64,000 nt of DNA. Source: an uncultured Clostridia bacterium. Its GTDB lineage: Bacteria; Bacillota; Clostridia; UBA1381. The notes under the pieces were generated by a model that did no database searches, was not told the DNA's origin, and saw only the letters and a list, made by a program, of their open reading frames with translations. The DNA lies in assembly GCA_947591315.1 (NCBI GenBank), contig CANQDD010000001.1, positions 62,001 to 126,000 on the forward strand, read 5' to 3'. The translations under genes were made by a program, and so were the position numbers. Shown here piece after piece: positions 1 through 8,049 of this stretch. Every line of letters begins with the position of its first letter. Positions within the stretch are counted from its first letter, which is position 1.

Positions 1-2
1 AG

Positions 3-1268
3 GTGGACGCTTCCGTGGATAACGGCGATACAAAGGTATTGAATACGGATGAGCTTGCTTCCGCTGCCGCGGCTTCGGCAGGTGCGGAGACCGTAGAGAA
101 CAGCGAGGATATTTTTGACGACAATGCAAAGAAACGCCGCGAGCAAATGGAAAAAATGATGGAGGACAAGAAAAAGCAGTTGTCCGAAATCGAAAAAAGA
201 CGTAACGAAAAACGTAAAAAACAGAAGAGAAAAAAGATAGCGATAATCGCGCTTATATGCGCGGCTGTCGCGGGTGCGTCGTGTATAGGCGCGCATTATA
301 TAATCAAAAATATAAACGGCGATTCGGTGACAACGGAGCAAACGCTGCCGTTGGCTTCTCCGACTCCGTCAGCAAGCGTTTCACCGTCTGTTAGTCCGTC
401 GGCTTTGCCTTCGGTAAATCCGTCGGCGGCACCGACCGCTTTACCGACCGCAAGCACTGTACCTTCGGGTGCACCCGCAGCCGGTACGCAGAACGGTAAC
501 GGCTCTGGAGCGCAGCCATGGGCAAGCACATCGTCGGGCGCGTCGTCGCCGCGTTCGGGCTCATCTTCGTCAGGCGGCACATCAAGCGGCGGTTCAACGG
601 GAAGCAGCTCGTCAGGCAGCCGTTCATCATCATCGGGAGGAACAACCTCGTCGGGCGGCAGCTCGGGAGGAAGCTCATCATCATCGTCCGCTTCATCGGG
701 CGGCGGTTCATCGTCGCAAAGCTCGTCGTCATCAGCAGCATACGAGAACGCTTCCGACAGCGGTATTGTGTCGGATAAAATTTCGGCAAAGCTCGTAACG
801 GGCGGCGAGGTTGTGCGCAACAGCGCGACGGGCAAGCCTTTAATGACGTTCGTAATGGGCGGCGTACGGTATTATGCGAACGTCTCAGAGGGCAGCACGA
901 CCGACCAGGTTAAGGGCAAGACCTTTACGATAGACGCGGACGCTACGGGCGAAAGCTACAACGGCAACACCATTTACGAAATTTCGAGCATGACCAAGTA
1001 CGAGGGAGACTTCATTCTGCCGGATTCCGGCACAAGGCTCTTGACGCAGAGCGATATAAGCGGACTGTCAAAATACGACCTCGCGCTTGCGCGTAACGAA
1101 ATCTACGCGCGTCACGGGCGTAAGTTCCAGACAGCGGAGTACAGCAAATATTTTTCGGCTAAGTCGTGGTACCACATAAATCCGAATTACAATTACAGCG
1201 ACGACGACGGAAATCTCAACGACATAGAGCGGAAGAATGTTATGCTTATACTTAACGCTGAAAAATAA
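3..1268 (+). CDS. YARHG-domain membrane protein, 5' end cut by window
   Basis: Function unknown. The left edge of the window cuts the gene: the GTG at 3 is only the first open codon, has no visible ribosome site, and the true start probably lies upstream. In order, the protein shows a charged Lys/Glu-rich stretch that may be coiled coil (about residues 38-78), one membrane helix (about 79-100), a Pro/Ser/Thr then Ser/Gly low-complexity linker (about 110-250), a small beta-rich region, and a C-terminal YARHG domain with the signature IYARHGRKF followed by a Trp-Tyr motif. This predicts a cytoplasmic N-terminus and a domain held outside the membrane on a flexible stalk. YARHG domains are extracellular modules of unknown function in Firmicutes. 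The Ser/Gly linker makes long false open frames on the other strand. Confidence 0.75.
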   Translation: MDASVDNGDTKVLNTDELASAAAASAGAETVENSEDIFDDNAKKRREQMEKMMEDKKKQLSEIEKRRNEKRKKQKRKKIAIIALICAAVAGASCIGAHYIIKNINGDSVTTEQTLPLASPTPSASVSPSVSPSALPSVNPSAAPTALPTASTVPSGAPAAGTQNGNGSGAQPWASTSSGASSPRSGSSSSGGTSSGGSTGSSSSGSRSSSSGGTTSSGGSSGGSSSSSSASSGGGSSSQSSSSSAAYENASDSGIVSDKISAKLVTGGEVVRNSATGKPLMTFVMGGVRYYANVSEGSTTDQVKGKTFTIDADATGESYNGNTIYEISSMTKYEGDFILPDSGTRLLTQSDISGLSKYDLALARNEIYARHGRKFQTAEYSKYFSAKSWYHINPNYNYSDDDGNLNDIERKNVMLILNAEK

Positions 1269-1303
1269 AATTGCATACGTAGGATAAAGGGTATATATAC
1301 GAG

Positions 1304-1338
1304 AACGGGGACACTAAAGTAATTTTAGTGTCCCCGTT
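1304..1338. repeat. perfect 15-bp inverted repeat between convergent genes
   Basis: Arms of 15 bp (1304-1318 and 1324-1338) pair perfectly around a 5-nt loop; the core is GGGGACACTAAA. It lies between the converging YARHG gene and metA. The same core recurs, partly tandem, at 62789-62835, also between convergent genes. It could serve as a two-way terminator, although T-runs are poor. Recurrence suggests a dispersed palindromic (REP-like) element. Confidence 0.7.
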
Positions 1339-1343
1339 ACGTT

Positions 1344-2261
1344 TTAGTTGATACTGTCAATGTCATACGGCGTGATCTGGTATACGAAGTAATTGAGCCA
1401 GTTTGAAAACAGGAGATACGCGTGCGAGCGCCACCTTGCGACCGGACGTCTTGTCGGATCGTCGGCGGGGAAGTAGTGCTTCGGTATCTGCGGATTTAAG
1501 CCTTTTTCGAGGTCGCGGAAGTACTCGTCGCGCAAGGTGTTTGCATCGTACTCGCTGTGACCGGTCACAAAAATACGTCTGCCGCCCTTTGTGAACACGA
1601 TATACACGCCCGCCTCTTTGGACTCGGCAAGCACCTCAAGCTCTTTAACCTTGTCTATATCCTCGCGCAAAACGCACGAGTGGCGAGAATGAGGCGCGTA
1701 AAACTCACTGTCAAACCCGCGCACGAGCTTAGCCGTTCTGCGCGTCACGCGATGTCGGAACACGCCGGAGCATTTTTCCTTAAGCGCGTGCTTCGGCACG
1801 CCGTAATGGTAGTACATACCCGCGAACGCCGCCCAGCATATATGGAGCGTGGAGGTGACGTTCGTCTTTGACCACTCCATTATTTCAATAAGCTCGTCCC
1901 AGTAATCGACTTCTTCAAACTCCAAATTCTCGACCGGCGCGCCGGTTATGATCATGCCGTCGTATTTCGATTTCTTTATCTCGTCAAACGTCTTGTAGAA
2001 CGCCGCCAGATGCTCGGCGGACGTGTTTTTCGATTCGTGCGAGTCCATTTGCAGAAAATCTATCTCCACCTGAAGCGGCGAGTTGGACAAAAGCCTTAAA
2101 AGCTGCGTTTCGGTCGTTATTTTGGTAGGCATCAGATTTACTATTACTATTTTAAGAGGACGTATATCCTGGTGCATAGCCTTTTTTTCGCTCATTACAA
2201 ATATATTCTCCCTGCGAAGCTGGCTTGTCGCCGGCAGCTTATCCGGAATTTTGATAGGCAT
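1344..2261 (-). CDS. metA: homoserine O-acetyltransferase (MetA family)
   Basis: Acylates homoserine, the committed step of methionine synthesis. The 305-aa protein has the usual family length. It carries the catalytic Cys142 (in HICWAAF) and His235/Glu237 (in VTGHSEYD). Residue 111 is Glu (in [10 protein letters not shown]). Published structure-function work on this family links Glu111 to acetyl-CoA use and Gly111 to succinyl-CoA, so O-acetylhomoserine is the predicted product despite the usual succinyltransferase annotation. The ATG at 2261 is preferred because an AAGGGAGAG ribosome site precedes it and [10 protein letters not shown] matches the family N-terminus; an upstream in-frame start would add 20 residues. 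It is a single gene with its own promoter, divergent from the tRNA gene. Confidence 0.95.
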   Translation of the reverse strand: MPIKIPDKLPATSQLRRENIFVMSEKKAMHQDIRPLKIVIVNLMPTKITTETQLLRLLSNSPLQVEIDFLQMDSHESKNTSAEHLAAFYKTFDEIKKSKYDGMIITGAPVENLEFEEVDYWDELIEIMEWSKTNVTSTLHICWAAFAGMYYHYGVPKHALKEKCSGVFRHRVTRRTAKLVRGFDSEFYAPHSRHSCVLREDIDKVKELEVLAESKEAGVYIVFTKGGRRIFVTGHSEYDANTLRDEYFRDLEKGLNPQIPKHYFPADDPTRRPVARWRSHAYLLFSNWLNYFVYQITPYDIDSIN

Positions 2262-2299
2262 ATACACACTCTCCCTTCGTGATTTGATCCGTCTATATG

Positions 2300-2328
2300 A
2301 GTATAACACAAAAATCCGCATTTGACAA
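2300..2328 (-). promoter_or_regulatory. sigma-A promoter of metA
   Basis: Reading the minus strand: TTGTCA, 17-bp spacer, TATACT, about 40 nt before the metA start. Its -35 box overlaps the -35 box of the tRNA promoter on the opposite strand. Confidence 0.65.
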
Positions 2329-2350
2329 TATTAAAATGATATGGTAAAAT
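2322..2350 (+). promoter_or_regulatory. sigma-A promoter of tRNA-Arg
   Basis: TTGACA, 17-bp spacer, TAAAAT, ending 10 bp before the tRNA. It shares its -35 bases with the divergent metA promoter. Confidence 0.7.
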
Positions 2351-2360
2351 AATCGGGTAC

Positions 2361-2437
2361 GCACCCGTAGCTCAGTTGGATAGAGCGCAAGACTCCGACT
2401 CTTGAGGCCGCAGGTTCAAATCCCGTCGGGTGCGCCA
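2361..2437 (+). tRNA. tRNA-Arg (anticodon CCG)
   Basis: A full cloverleaf can be drawn: acceptor GCACCCG/CGGGTGC, D arm GCTC/GAGC, anticodon stem CAAGA/TCTTG around loop CTCCGAC (anticodon CCG, reads CGG), T arm with GGTTCAAATCC, and an encoded CCA end. It has its own promoter and terminator. Confidence 0.95.
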
Positions 2438-2445
2438 GAACGGAA

Positions 2446-2475
2446 ACAGACCGCATATTTGCGCGGTCTGTTTTT
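2446..2475 (+). terminator. intrinsic terminator of tRNA-Arg
   Basis: Perfect 9-bp stem ACAGACCGC/GCGGTCTGT followed by a T5 run. Confidence 0.9.
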
Positions 2476-2493
2476 GTGTATGTGAAAAATAGA

Positions 2494-2522
2494 TTGACAA
2501 ATGAACATAGTATAATTATAAT
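2494..2522 (+). promoter_or_regulatory. consensus promoter of brnTA
   Basis: Perfect TTGACA and TATAAT boxes 17 bp apart. The -10 box ends 6 bp before the brnT ATG at 2529, so transcription should begin at or next to the start codon. BrnA is known in other bacteria to repress its own promoter; the AT-rich TATAAT repeats here may be the operator (inference). Confidence 0.8.
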
Positions 2523-2528
2523 ATAATT

Positions 2529-2813
2529 ATGGACAGAATAAAATTTGAATGGGATGAGAATAAAAACAGGATCAATAAGTCAAAGCATAAAATATCGTTC
2601 GAGGAAGCCAAAACGGTATTTTATGATGATGAAGCGCTGGTAATTGATGACCCTAAGCACTCAAGTGAGGAGGAGAGATTTATAATTCTTGGGTTCAGCA
2701 AGAGAGCCAATCTGCTTGTGGTATGTCATTGCTATCGCGAATCGGAATCGGTAATACGGATTATATCGGCTCGAAAGGCGACAAAATCCGAGGAAAGACA
2801 ATATTATAATTGA
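2529..2813 (+). CDS. brnT: BrnT-family toxin
   Basis: Toxin of a type II toxin-antitoxin pair. BrnT proteins are small RelE-like ribonucleases that cut mRNA and stop growth until bound by BrnA. The 94-aa length fits. Family marks include FEWDENK at the N-terminus, a SKHKISFEEA motif, and the C-terminal IISARKATKSEE with Arg/Lys residues expected at the active site. No ribosome site precedes the ATG, and the promoter puts the transcript start on it, suggesting a leaderless message. The antitoxin gene follows, 10 nt after the stop, in the toxin-first order usual for this family. Confidence 0.9.
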   Translation: MDRIKFEWDENKNRINKSKHKISFEEAKTVFYDDEALVIDDPKHSSEEERFIILGFSKRANLLVVCHCYRESESVIRIISARKATKSEERQYYN

Positions 2814-2823
2814 GGTGATAAAA

Positions 2824-3033
2824 ATGGAGAAAGAGTATGATTTTACAAACGCACGGAAAAATCCGTATGCAAAGAAACTGAAGAAGCAGATAACCATAAA
2901 CATTGACGAAGATACGATTGAATATTTTAAGAAACAGTCCGACACATCGGGCATACCTTATCAAACGCTTATCAATCTGTATCTTGCCGATTGCTGCGAG
3001 AATAAAAAGCAACTCAAACTATCATGGGCATAA
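2824..3033 (+). CDS. brnA: BrnA-family antitoxin
   Basis: Antitoxin partner of BrnT. The 69-aa protein has an N-terminal toxin-wrapping segment and a ribbon-helix-helix-like C-terminal half (KKQITINIDEDTIEYFKK followed by helices), which in this family dimerises, binds DNA and represses the operon. The ATG at 2824 is chosen over the in-frame GTG at 2815 because the GAGGTG ribosome site would be consumed by the earlier start. A strong ribosome site here against none on brnT would favour antitoxin over toxin. Confidence 0.87.
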   Translation: MEKEYDFTNARKNPYAKKLKKQITINIDEDTIEYFKKQSDTSGIPYQTLINLYLADCCENKKQLKLSWA

Positions 3034-3064
3034 GAAAATGATTTTATAAAAAGGAGATAAAAGC

Positions 3065-6000
3065 ATGAAAAAGACAGCGGCAATTATACTTTCGGCGTTT
3101 CTCTGCATGTTGGCGGCGGGCATTGGTGCGGCAGCGGCAAACGGCGTTACGTACACGTTCAGCGGCAACAATGTAATAACCGACGGTTCGCCGAACGACA
3201 TAACGGACGTTGCGCTCACAAAGGACATAACGGTGACGACCTCCGGCGACATGAACCGCAAATATGCGGCGATAACGGATATTGCTCACAACAAGGACGC
3301 GGGCACATTCCCCGTAAACAACACGTTTACGGCTTCCGGCTCGTACATATATCTCGGCTGCGCGAACGTGAACGACAACGCGATTATAATGCTCAATATG
3401 CCCGAGATCGCGACGGGCAGCAAGGTTACGCTGACGTTCGCTAAACCGGTTGTCACAAACAACGGCTCAACGCTCAGAAACACAAACGATCCCTACGCGT
3501 ATCTTAAAATTGCCGACCGCTACATTTCGATAAACGGCGACAACTTCGACACATGGCGGACGGAAAGCGTCGTCACGGGCGAAAGCACAAAGGCGATCGA
3601 GTTCCACGCCGACAAGTGGGGCGCGGTGTGCATCAGTAAAATCGAGATAAGCGCAGGTGACGGCAAGCCGCTGCGCGACCTTAACATAAGCTCCACGCAG
3701 TACGCGAACCTCGTCGTAAACGGTATAAAATTCCAAGCTGACGAGACGGGACACATAACGCTCCCGTCGTACCCCGAAGGCGAGACGGTGACAATTAAAG
3801 CGTACAAGGACGGCTACAGCGAAGTCGAAACAACGGCAAAGATAACATCAAACGGCGCGGACGTGGATATACCGCTCACTTGCGAAACGGACGCGGAGTA
3901 TTACGAATCCGATTTCGGCACGGTTAACGGCACTCTTACGCTCGACGGCGAGTATAAAATAGGCGAGGGGATAGACGCTCACGAGGTGACGCGCGTATTC
4001 GGACGCGTCACGTTCGACAAGGACGGTTACGCTGACATTATATCCGACTGTAACATACCCGTGCGCATAAGCTATGACGGCGAAAGCATGAGCGTGAACG
4101 ACACCGCGATTGCCGAAAAGGACAACATGGACTTTGAGCTGTTTTACGACACGAAAAACGGTCAGGTATTCTTAAAGCAGAACGACTGTCTCTACTGTGT
4201 AAACGACGCTGCAAGCGGCGGAGAAAGCGTCACAGTGAGCAAAATTGACGCCGTATCGGGCAAGGGCGCGGCGCTCGACTATATCGGCGTATCGTACCCC
4301 GATCCGACAAAAATCACGATAGAAGGCCCGGATAAAATCGTGCCGCCCGTTAAAACCGATGCATCGTTCGCAAACGAAAGCGACTGCACATATACGTACA
4401 CAGCCGTACCCGAATACACGCCTTACGGAACGCACGTTGAATTTACGACCGATTCGGATATTGCGGAGGTTTTGATGCCGCCGCACAACAGAACGCCCTA
4501 TCCGCCTTTTGAGGGCGTATGCACGGTAAGTCCCGCGGCGGGCGCGTCGGGCAAAATGACGTTAACCGCGTCATACAACGGCACGACGGTACAGAAGGAA
4601 ATCGAGATTGCCGGCAGCGCGAAAATAACCGACTGGGACAAGAACACGGTCTATCTCAATCTGCACGGCACGGATCTTGCGTTCGATGTTTACGGCGTCA
4701 AGACGGACGGCGCGGATATGCAGATGGGCTCGTATATGCTCAAAGACTTTAAATCGTCCGACGAAAGCGTGTTAAAGGTGACCTCTACCGGTCGTCTTGC
4801 ACCCGTCGGCGTTGGCAAAGCCACGATTACGGCGAACGCTTACACCGGCGTTGACAACGAGGTTTCGGTAGATTACGTGATTGAAGGCTACTACATGGAC
4901 AGAGTTGCCGAGGCTGATGTTTCATACGCGGAGAACGAAATAACGCCCGACGAGCATATAACCGGCTACAAGATAAGCTGGTGGAACGGCTCGGAGGACA
5001 TTAAGCTCAGCGACATACCCGCGTACACGGTAAAAGAGGACGGCATGGTCGTCACGGCGTATTATCTTGCGAGCGGCGAGTTAAGGAATGTGAGCAGCAA
5101 AAAGGTAAAGGCGGGCGACAAGGTAGCCGCAGCGAACGGCACTAAGAAGGTCTATTTCTGCAAGGACGGCTCGATAGAAGAAATAAATGACAGCGACACG
5201 ACGATTGAGGGCTTTAAGGTTACATGCGTGCCGAGCGGAATATGGTACCAGATTTCACCCGTTTACACGTATGAAAATATCGGAAACTGCGCCGACGGCG
5301 TAACGCTTGACGGCACGTTCCTCGCAGACCGCTACAACATCACGTTTAAGAAGGGTGAGGCGAAGCGAGGCGATATATTTGTGAACGGCTTTATGGCGGG
5401 CAACAACGTTGACCAGTGCGACGCGGACAGAAATCTCACCGAAGGCTCGCAGTACACCGTAAAGGATTTCTATATCGGCGACAGCGGCAAAGTAACCGTT
5501 TCAATGACCGACGGCTCGACGCTTATGGACAGCGTAAGCCTGACACGTTCGGGACTTGACACAAAACCGCTTATATACATAATAGGCGACTCGCTCGCGT
5601 GCAATTACTACGGCAGCTACGAAAAGGAAGTCGGCGGCGGCAGAACGGGCTGGGGACAGGTTTTGGATAACTACATTAACGCCGACGTCGTGAACCTCGC
5701 GAACAGCGGACAGTACGCCAAGGGACTGTACGACACGGCGTTCCCGTCGATTGTAAACAACCGTCCCGTGTACTGCCTTATCGAGTGCGGCTACAACGAC
5801 CGCAGCTACTCAACGCGCGAGGAAATGACAGCGTGTGTCAAGGCTATGATAAAGGAGTGCCGCGAAAACGACGTAGTTCCCATACTCGTAACGCCAAACG
5901 CGTCCGAGCATGACTATAAGCCGTCCGTTTCGTGGAGCAGCTATCTTATAGACGCGGCAGTTGACGAGGACTGCCTGTACATAGACCTGTCAAAGATGAG

Positions 6001-6262
6001 TTATGACTTCCTCAACTCGCTTTACGGCGACAATGCCGACGGCGTTATAACGAAGAACTACAACCTCACTGAAGTCGGCGGCGACACGCTCCACTCCTCG
6101 TACGCCGCAGCGCAGAAATGGGCGTCGATGGTGGCGCAGGGTCTCAAGGACATGAATCTCGGTTGGAATAACGATGATATGTTTAACACCGATTACGAGT
6201 ACAAATTTACCGACACACTCGGCAACGAAATAACCGCGTCGGTAAAAAAAACATATTATTAA
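3065..6262 (+). CDS. large secreted SGNH-hydrolase (carbohydrate esterase-like) protein
   Basis: Secreted 1065-aa protein, probably a polysaccharide deacetylase or esterase. A signal peptide covers about residues 1-25. Next come a beta-rich N-terminal region, a PEGA/carboxypeptidase-regulatory-like stretch (about 200-280), a bacterial Ig-like region with a Big_2 flavour (about 520-620), and a C-terminal SGNH domain (about 830-1050). The SGNH blocks are visible: nucleophile Ser in IIGDSLA, Gly in ANSGQ, Asn in GYND, and Asp/His in GGDTLHSSY. The arrangement resembles rhamnogalacturonan acetylesterases (CE12), but the substrate cannot be read from sequence. It stands alone with its own terminator. 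A ribosome site AAGGAG precedes the ATG. Confidence 0.8.
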   Translation: MKKTAAIILSAFLCMLAAGIGAAAANGVTYTFSGNNVITDGSPNDITDVALTKDITVTTSGDMNRKYAAITDIAHNKDAGTFPVNNTFTASGSYIYLGCANVNDNAIIMLNMPEIATGSKVTLTFAKPVVTNNGSTLRNTNDPYAYLKIADRYISINGDNFDTWRTESVVTGESTKAIEFHADKWGAVCISKIEISAGDGKPLRDLNISSTQYANLVVNGIKFQADETGHITLPSYPEGETVTIKAYKDGYSEVETTAKITSNGADVDIPLTCETDAEYYESDFGTVNGTLTLDGEYKIGEGIDAHEVTRVFGRVTFDKDGYADIISDCNIPVRISYDGESMSVNDTAIAEKDNMDFELFYDTKNGQVFLKQNDCLYCVNDAASGGESVTVSKIDAVSGKGAALDYIGVSYPDPTKITIEGPDKIVPPVKTDASFANESDCTYTYTAVPEYTPYGTHVEFTTDSDIAEVLMPPHNRTPYPPFEGVCTVSPAAGASGKMTLTASYNGTTVQKEIEIAGSAKITDWDKNTVYLNLHGTDLAFDVYGVKTDGADMQMGSYMLKDFKSSDESVLKVTSTGRLAPVGVGKATITANAYTGVDNEVSVDYVIEGYYMDRVAEADVSYAENEITPDEHITGYKISWWNGSEDIKLSDIPAYTVKEDGMVVTAYYLASGELRNVSSKKVKAGDKVAAANGTKKVYFCKDGSIEEINDSDTTIEGFKVTCVPSGIWYQISPVYTYENIGNCADGVTLDGTFLADRYNITFKKGEAKRGDIFVNGFMAGNNVDQCDADRNLTEGSQYTVKDFYIGDSGKVTVSMTDGSTLMDSVSLTRSGLDTKPLIYIIGDSLACNYYGSYEKEVGGGRTGWGQVLDNYINADVVNLANSGQYAKGLYDTAFPSIVNNRPVYCLIECGYNDRSYSTREEMTACVKAMIKECRENDVVPILVTPNASEHDYKPSVSWSSYLIDAAVDEDCLYIDLSKMSYDFLNSLYGDNADGVITKNYNLTEVGGDTLHSSYAAAQKWASMVAQGLKDMNLGWNNDDMFNTDYEYKFTDTLGNEITASVKKTYY

Positions 6263-6290
6263 AAAAGAGCCTATGGGCTCTTTTTTTTTG
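6261..6290 (+). terminator. intrinsic terminator after SGNH gene
   Basis: AAAAAGAGCC/GGCTCTTTTT hairpin with a T9 run directly after the stop codon. Confidence 0.9.
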
Positions 6291-6471
6291 CTATCACAAA
6301 TACACAAAAACAAAGTCATTTTTTTATGCAAAACGGAAAAAAACAGATAAACGGCTTTATTTATTATGCCGTGTATGATATAATATCAGCCGTAGTTTTT
6401 TGCAGTACGGGGGAGACATCAAATTTTTAAAATCAAAAAAATCCAAAGAAGTAAGGAAGGACAGGTAGGAA

Positions 6472-8025
6472 ATGGAAAATTTACAACTCATTCAAACCGT
6501 CACGATCGTGGCGCTCGTTATTTTTGCGCTCGCGATGGTGGCAATCGGAATCATCAGCACAAGAAAAGCAAAAACAGTTGACGGCTTTCTTTTGGGAAAC
6601 CGTAAGATAGGCGCATGGGTCAGCGCGTTCGCGTACGGCACAGCGTATTTTTCGGCTGTCGTTTTTGTCGGCTACGCCGGTCAGCACGGCTGGAACATAG
6701 GTCTGGGCAGCTTGTGGATAGGCATAGGCAACGCGGTGCTCGGCTGTCTCGTGGCGTGGCTTTTGCTCGCGAAACGCTCGCGCACAATGACGCACACGCT
6801 GAACGTTAAGACTATGCCGGGCTTTTTCGAGTCGCGTTACGACTGCAAGGCTCTTAAAATATTCTCGGCAATAATCATATTCGTATTCCTCGTACCGTAC
6901 AGCGCGGCTGTTTACAAGGGTCTCGGAACGATGTTCCAGACGGTATTCCCGAGCGTGCCTATAAACGTGTGGCTGCTTATAATAGCGGTGCTTACGGCGG
7001 CATATCTCGTACTCGGCGGCTACGTCGCGACGGCATACACCGACTTCGTACAGGGAATTATAATGATTGTCGGCGTTATAGCAATGGTTATAGCCGTTGT
7101 TAATTCGCCGAACGTCGGCGGATTTTCTAATATCATATCGGGACTTTCGCAGGTCACGGAAAACGGCATCAGCAAGGGCGCGCAGCTTACGAGCTGGTTC
7201 GGCGGCGCAAGCTGGCAGTTCCTCTGCGTAAACATACTTCTCACAAGCTTCGGTACGTGGGGACTTCCGCAGATGGTAAGCAAATACTACGCGATTAAGG
7301 ACGTAAAGTCAATCCCGCGTGCAACGATCATTTCAACGGCGTTTTCGCTCATAATCGGCTGCGGCGCGTACTTTATCGGCTCACTTTCGAGACTTATACT
7401 GCCGGCGCTTCCCGAGGGCGGCGTTGACTCGGTTATCCCGAATGTGCTTGTAACGGCTCTCGGCGGCGGTGCAAGCATTGTGCCAGTAATCATATTCGCT
7501 GTAATACTCGTACTGCTTCTGTCGGCTTCGATGTCAACACTGTCGTCTATAGTGCTTTCATCATCGTCATCGATTTCGGTTGACCTCATACCCGCTATCA
7601 AAAAGGATTACGCAGAGAAAAATCAGATGCTTCTTACGAGAATACTCTGCCTCGTGTTTGTCGGACTGTCGTATTTGTTTGCGACGGCAAACATCAGTAT
7701 CATAGTAAACATCATGTCGTTTAGCTGGGGCATCGTGTCCGGCTGCTTCATAGGCCCGTACATATGGGGTATATACTCAAAGAAGATTACAAAAGCGGGC
7801 GCGTGGGCAGGTATGATATGCGGCTTCCTGACTGTTGCGATACCGACAATCGTACTTGCAATATCCGGCGGCTCAATCAACGCCGCAGCGGCAAAAGCAC
7901 CGGAAATGGGCGTATGCGCTATGGCTGTGTCGCTCATTGTCGTACCGATTGTGTCGGCGTTTACAAAGAAGTTTGACGACAAATTCCTTGACGGCGTATT
8001 CGCGATAAAGGAAGAGGATAAATAA
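6472..8025 (+). CDS. sodium:solute symporter (SSS family)
   Basis: Integral membrane importer of 517 aa, the normal length for the SSS family (PutP/PanF type), which couples Na+ entry to uptake of a small solute. About 13 membrane segments are visible, with an outward N-terminal helix, the RKIGAWVSAFAYGTAYFSAV region of helix 1-2, and LGGYVATAYTDFVQG typical of the family. The substrate is not determined. The acyl-CoA-synthetase-like gene follows after 24 nt, so the transported solute may be a carboxylic acid that this enzyme activates (inference). A weak candidate promoter (TTTATT, 17 bp, TATAAT) lies at 6356-6384. Confidence 0.85.
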   Translation: MENLQLIQTVTIVALVIFALAMVAIGIISTRKAKTVDGFLLGNRKIGAWVSAFAYGTAYFSAVVFVGYAGQHGWNIGLGSLWIGIGNAVLGCLVAWLLLAKRSRTMTHTLNVKTMPGFFESRYDCKALKIFSAIIIFVFLVPYSAAVYKGLGTMFQTVFPSVPINVWLLIIAVLTAAYLVLGGYVATAYTDFVQGIIMIVGVIAMVIAVVNSPNVGGFSNIISGLSQVTENGISKGAQLTSWFGGASWQFLCVNILLTSFGTWGLPQMVSKYYAIKDVKSIPRATIISTAFSLIIGCGAYFIGSLSRLILPALPEGGVDSVIPNVLVTALGGGASIVPVIIFAVILVLLLSASMSTLSSIVLSSSSSISVDLIPAIKKDYAEKNQMLLTRILCLVFVGLSYLFATANISIIVNIMSFSWGIVSGCFIGPYIWGIYSKKITKAGAWAGMICGFLTVAIPTIVLAISGGSINAAAAKAPEMGVCAMAVSLIVVPIVSAFTKKFDDKFLDGVFAIKEEDK

Positions 8026-8049
8026 GCCGCGCGAAAAGGGGAGAGAACA

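Noticed and set aside
560-735. Repeat-like tract that could be read as tandem repeats or CRISPR
   Set aside because: No constant repeat-spacer length; it is Ser/Gly codon repetition inside a linker.
296-835. Long open frames on both strands over the Ser/Gly-rich region of the first gene
   Set aside because: They mirror low-complexity TCN/GGN codons, have no ribosome sites, and produce biased Asp/Glu/Pro or Arg/His proteins.
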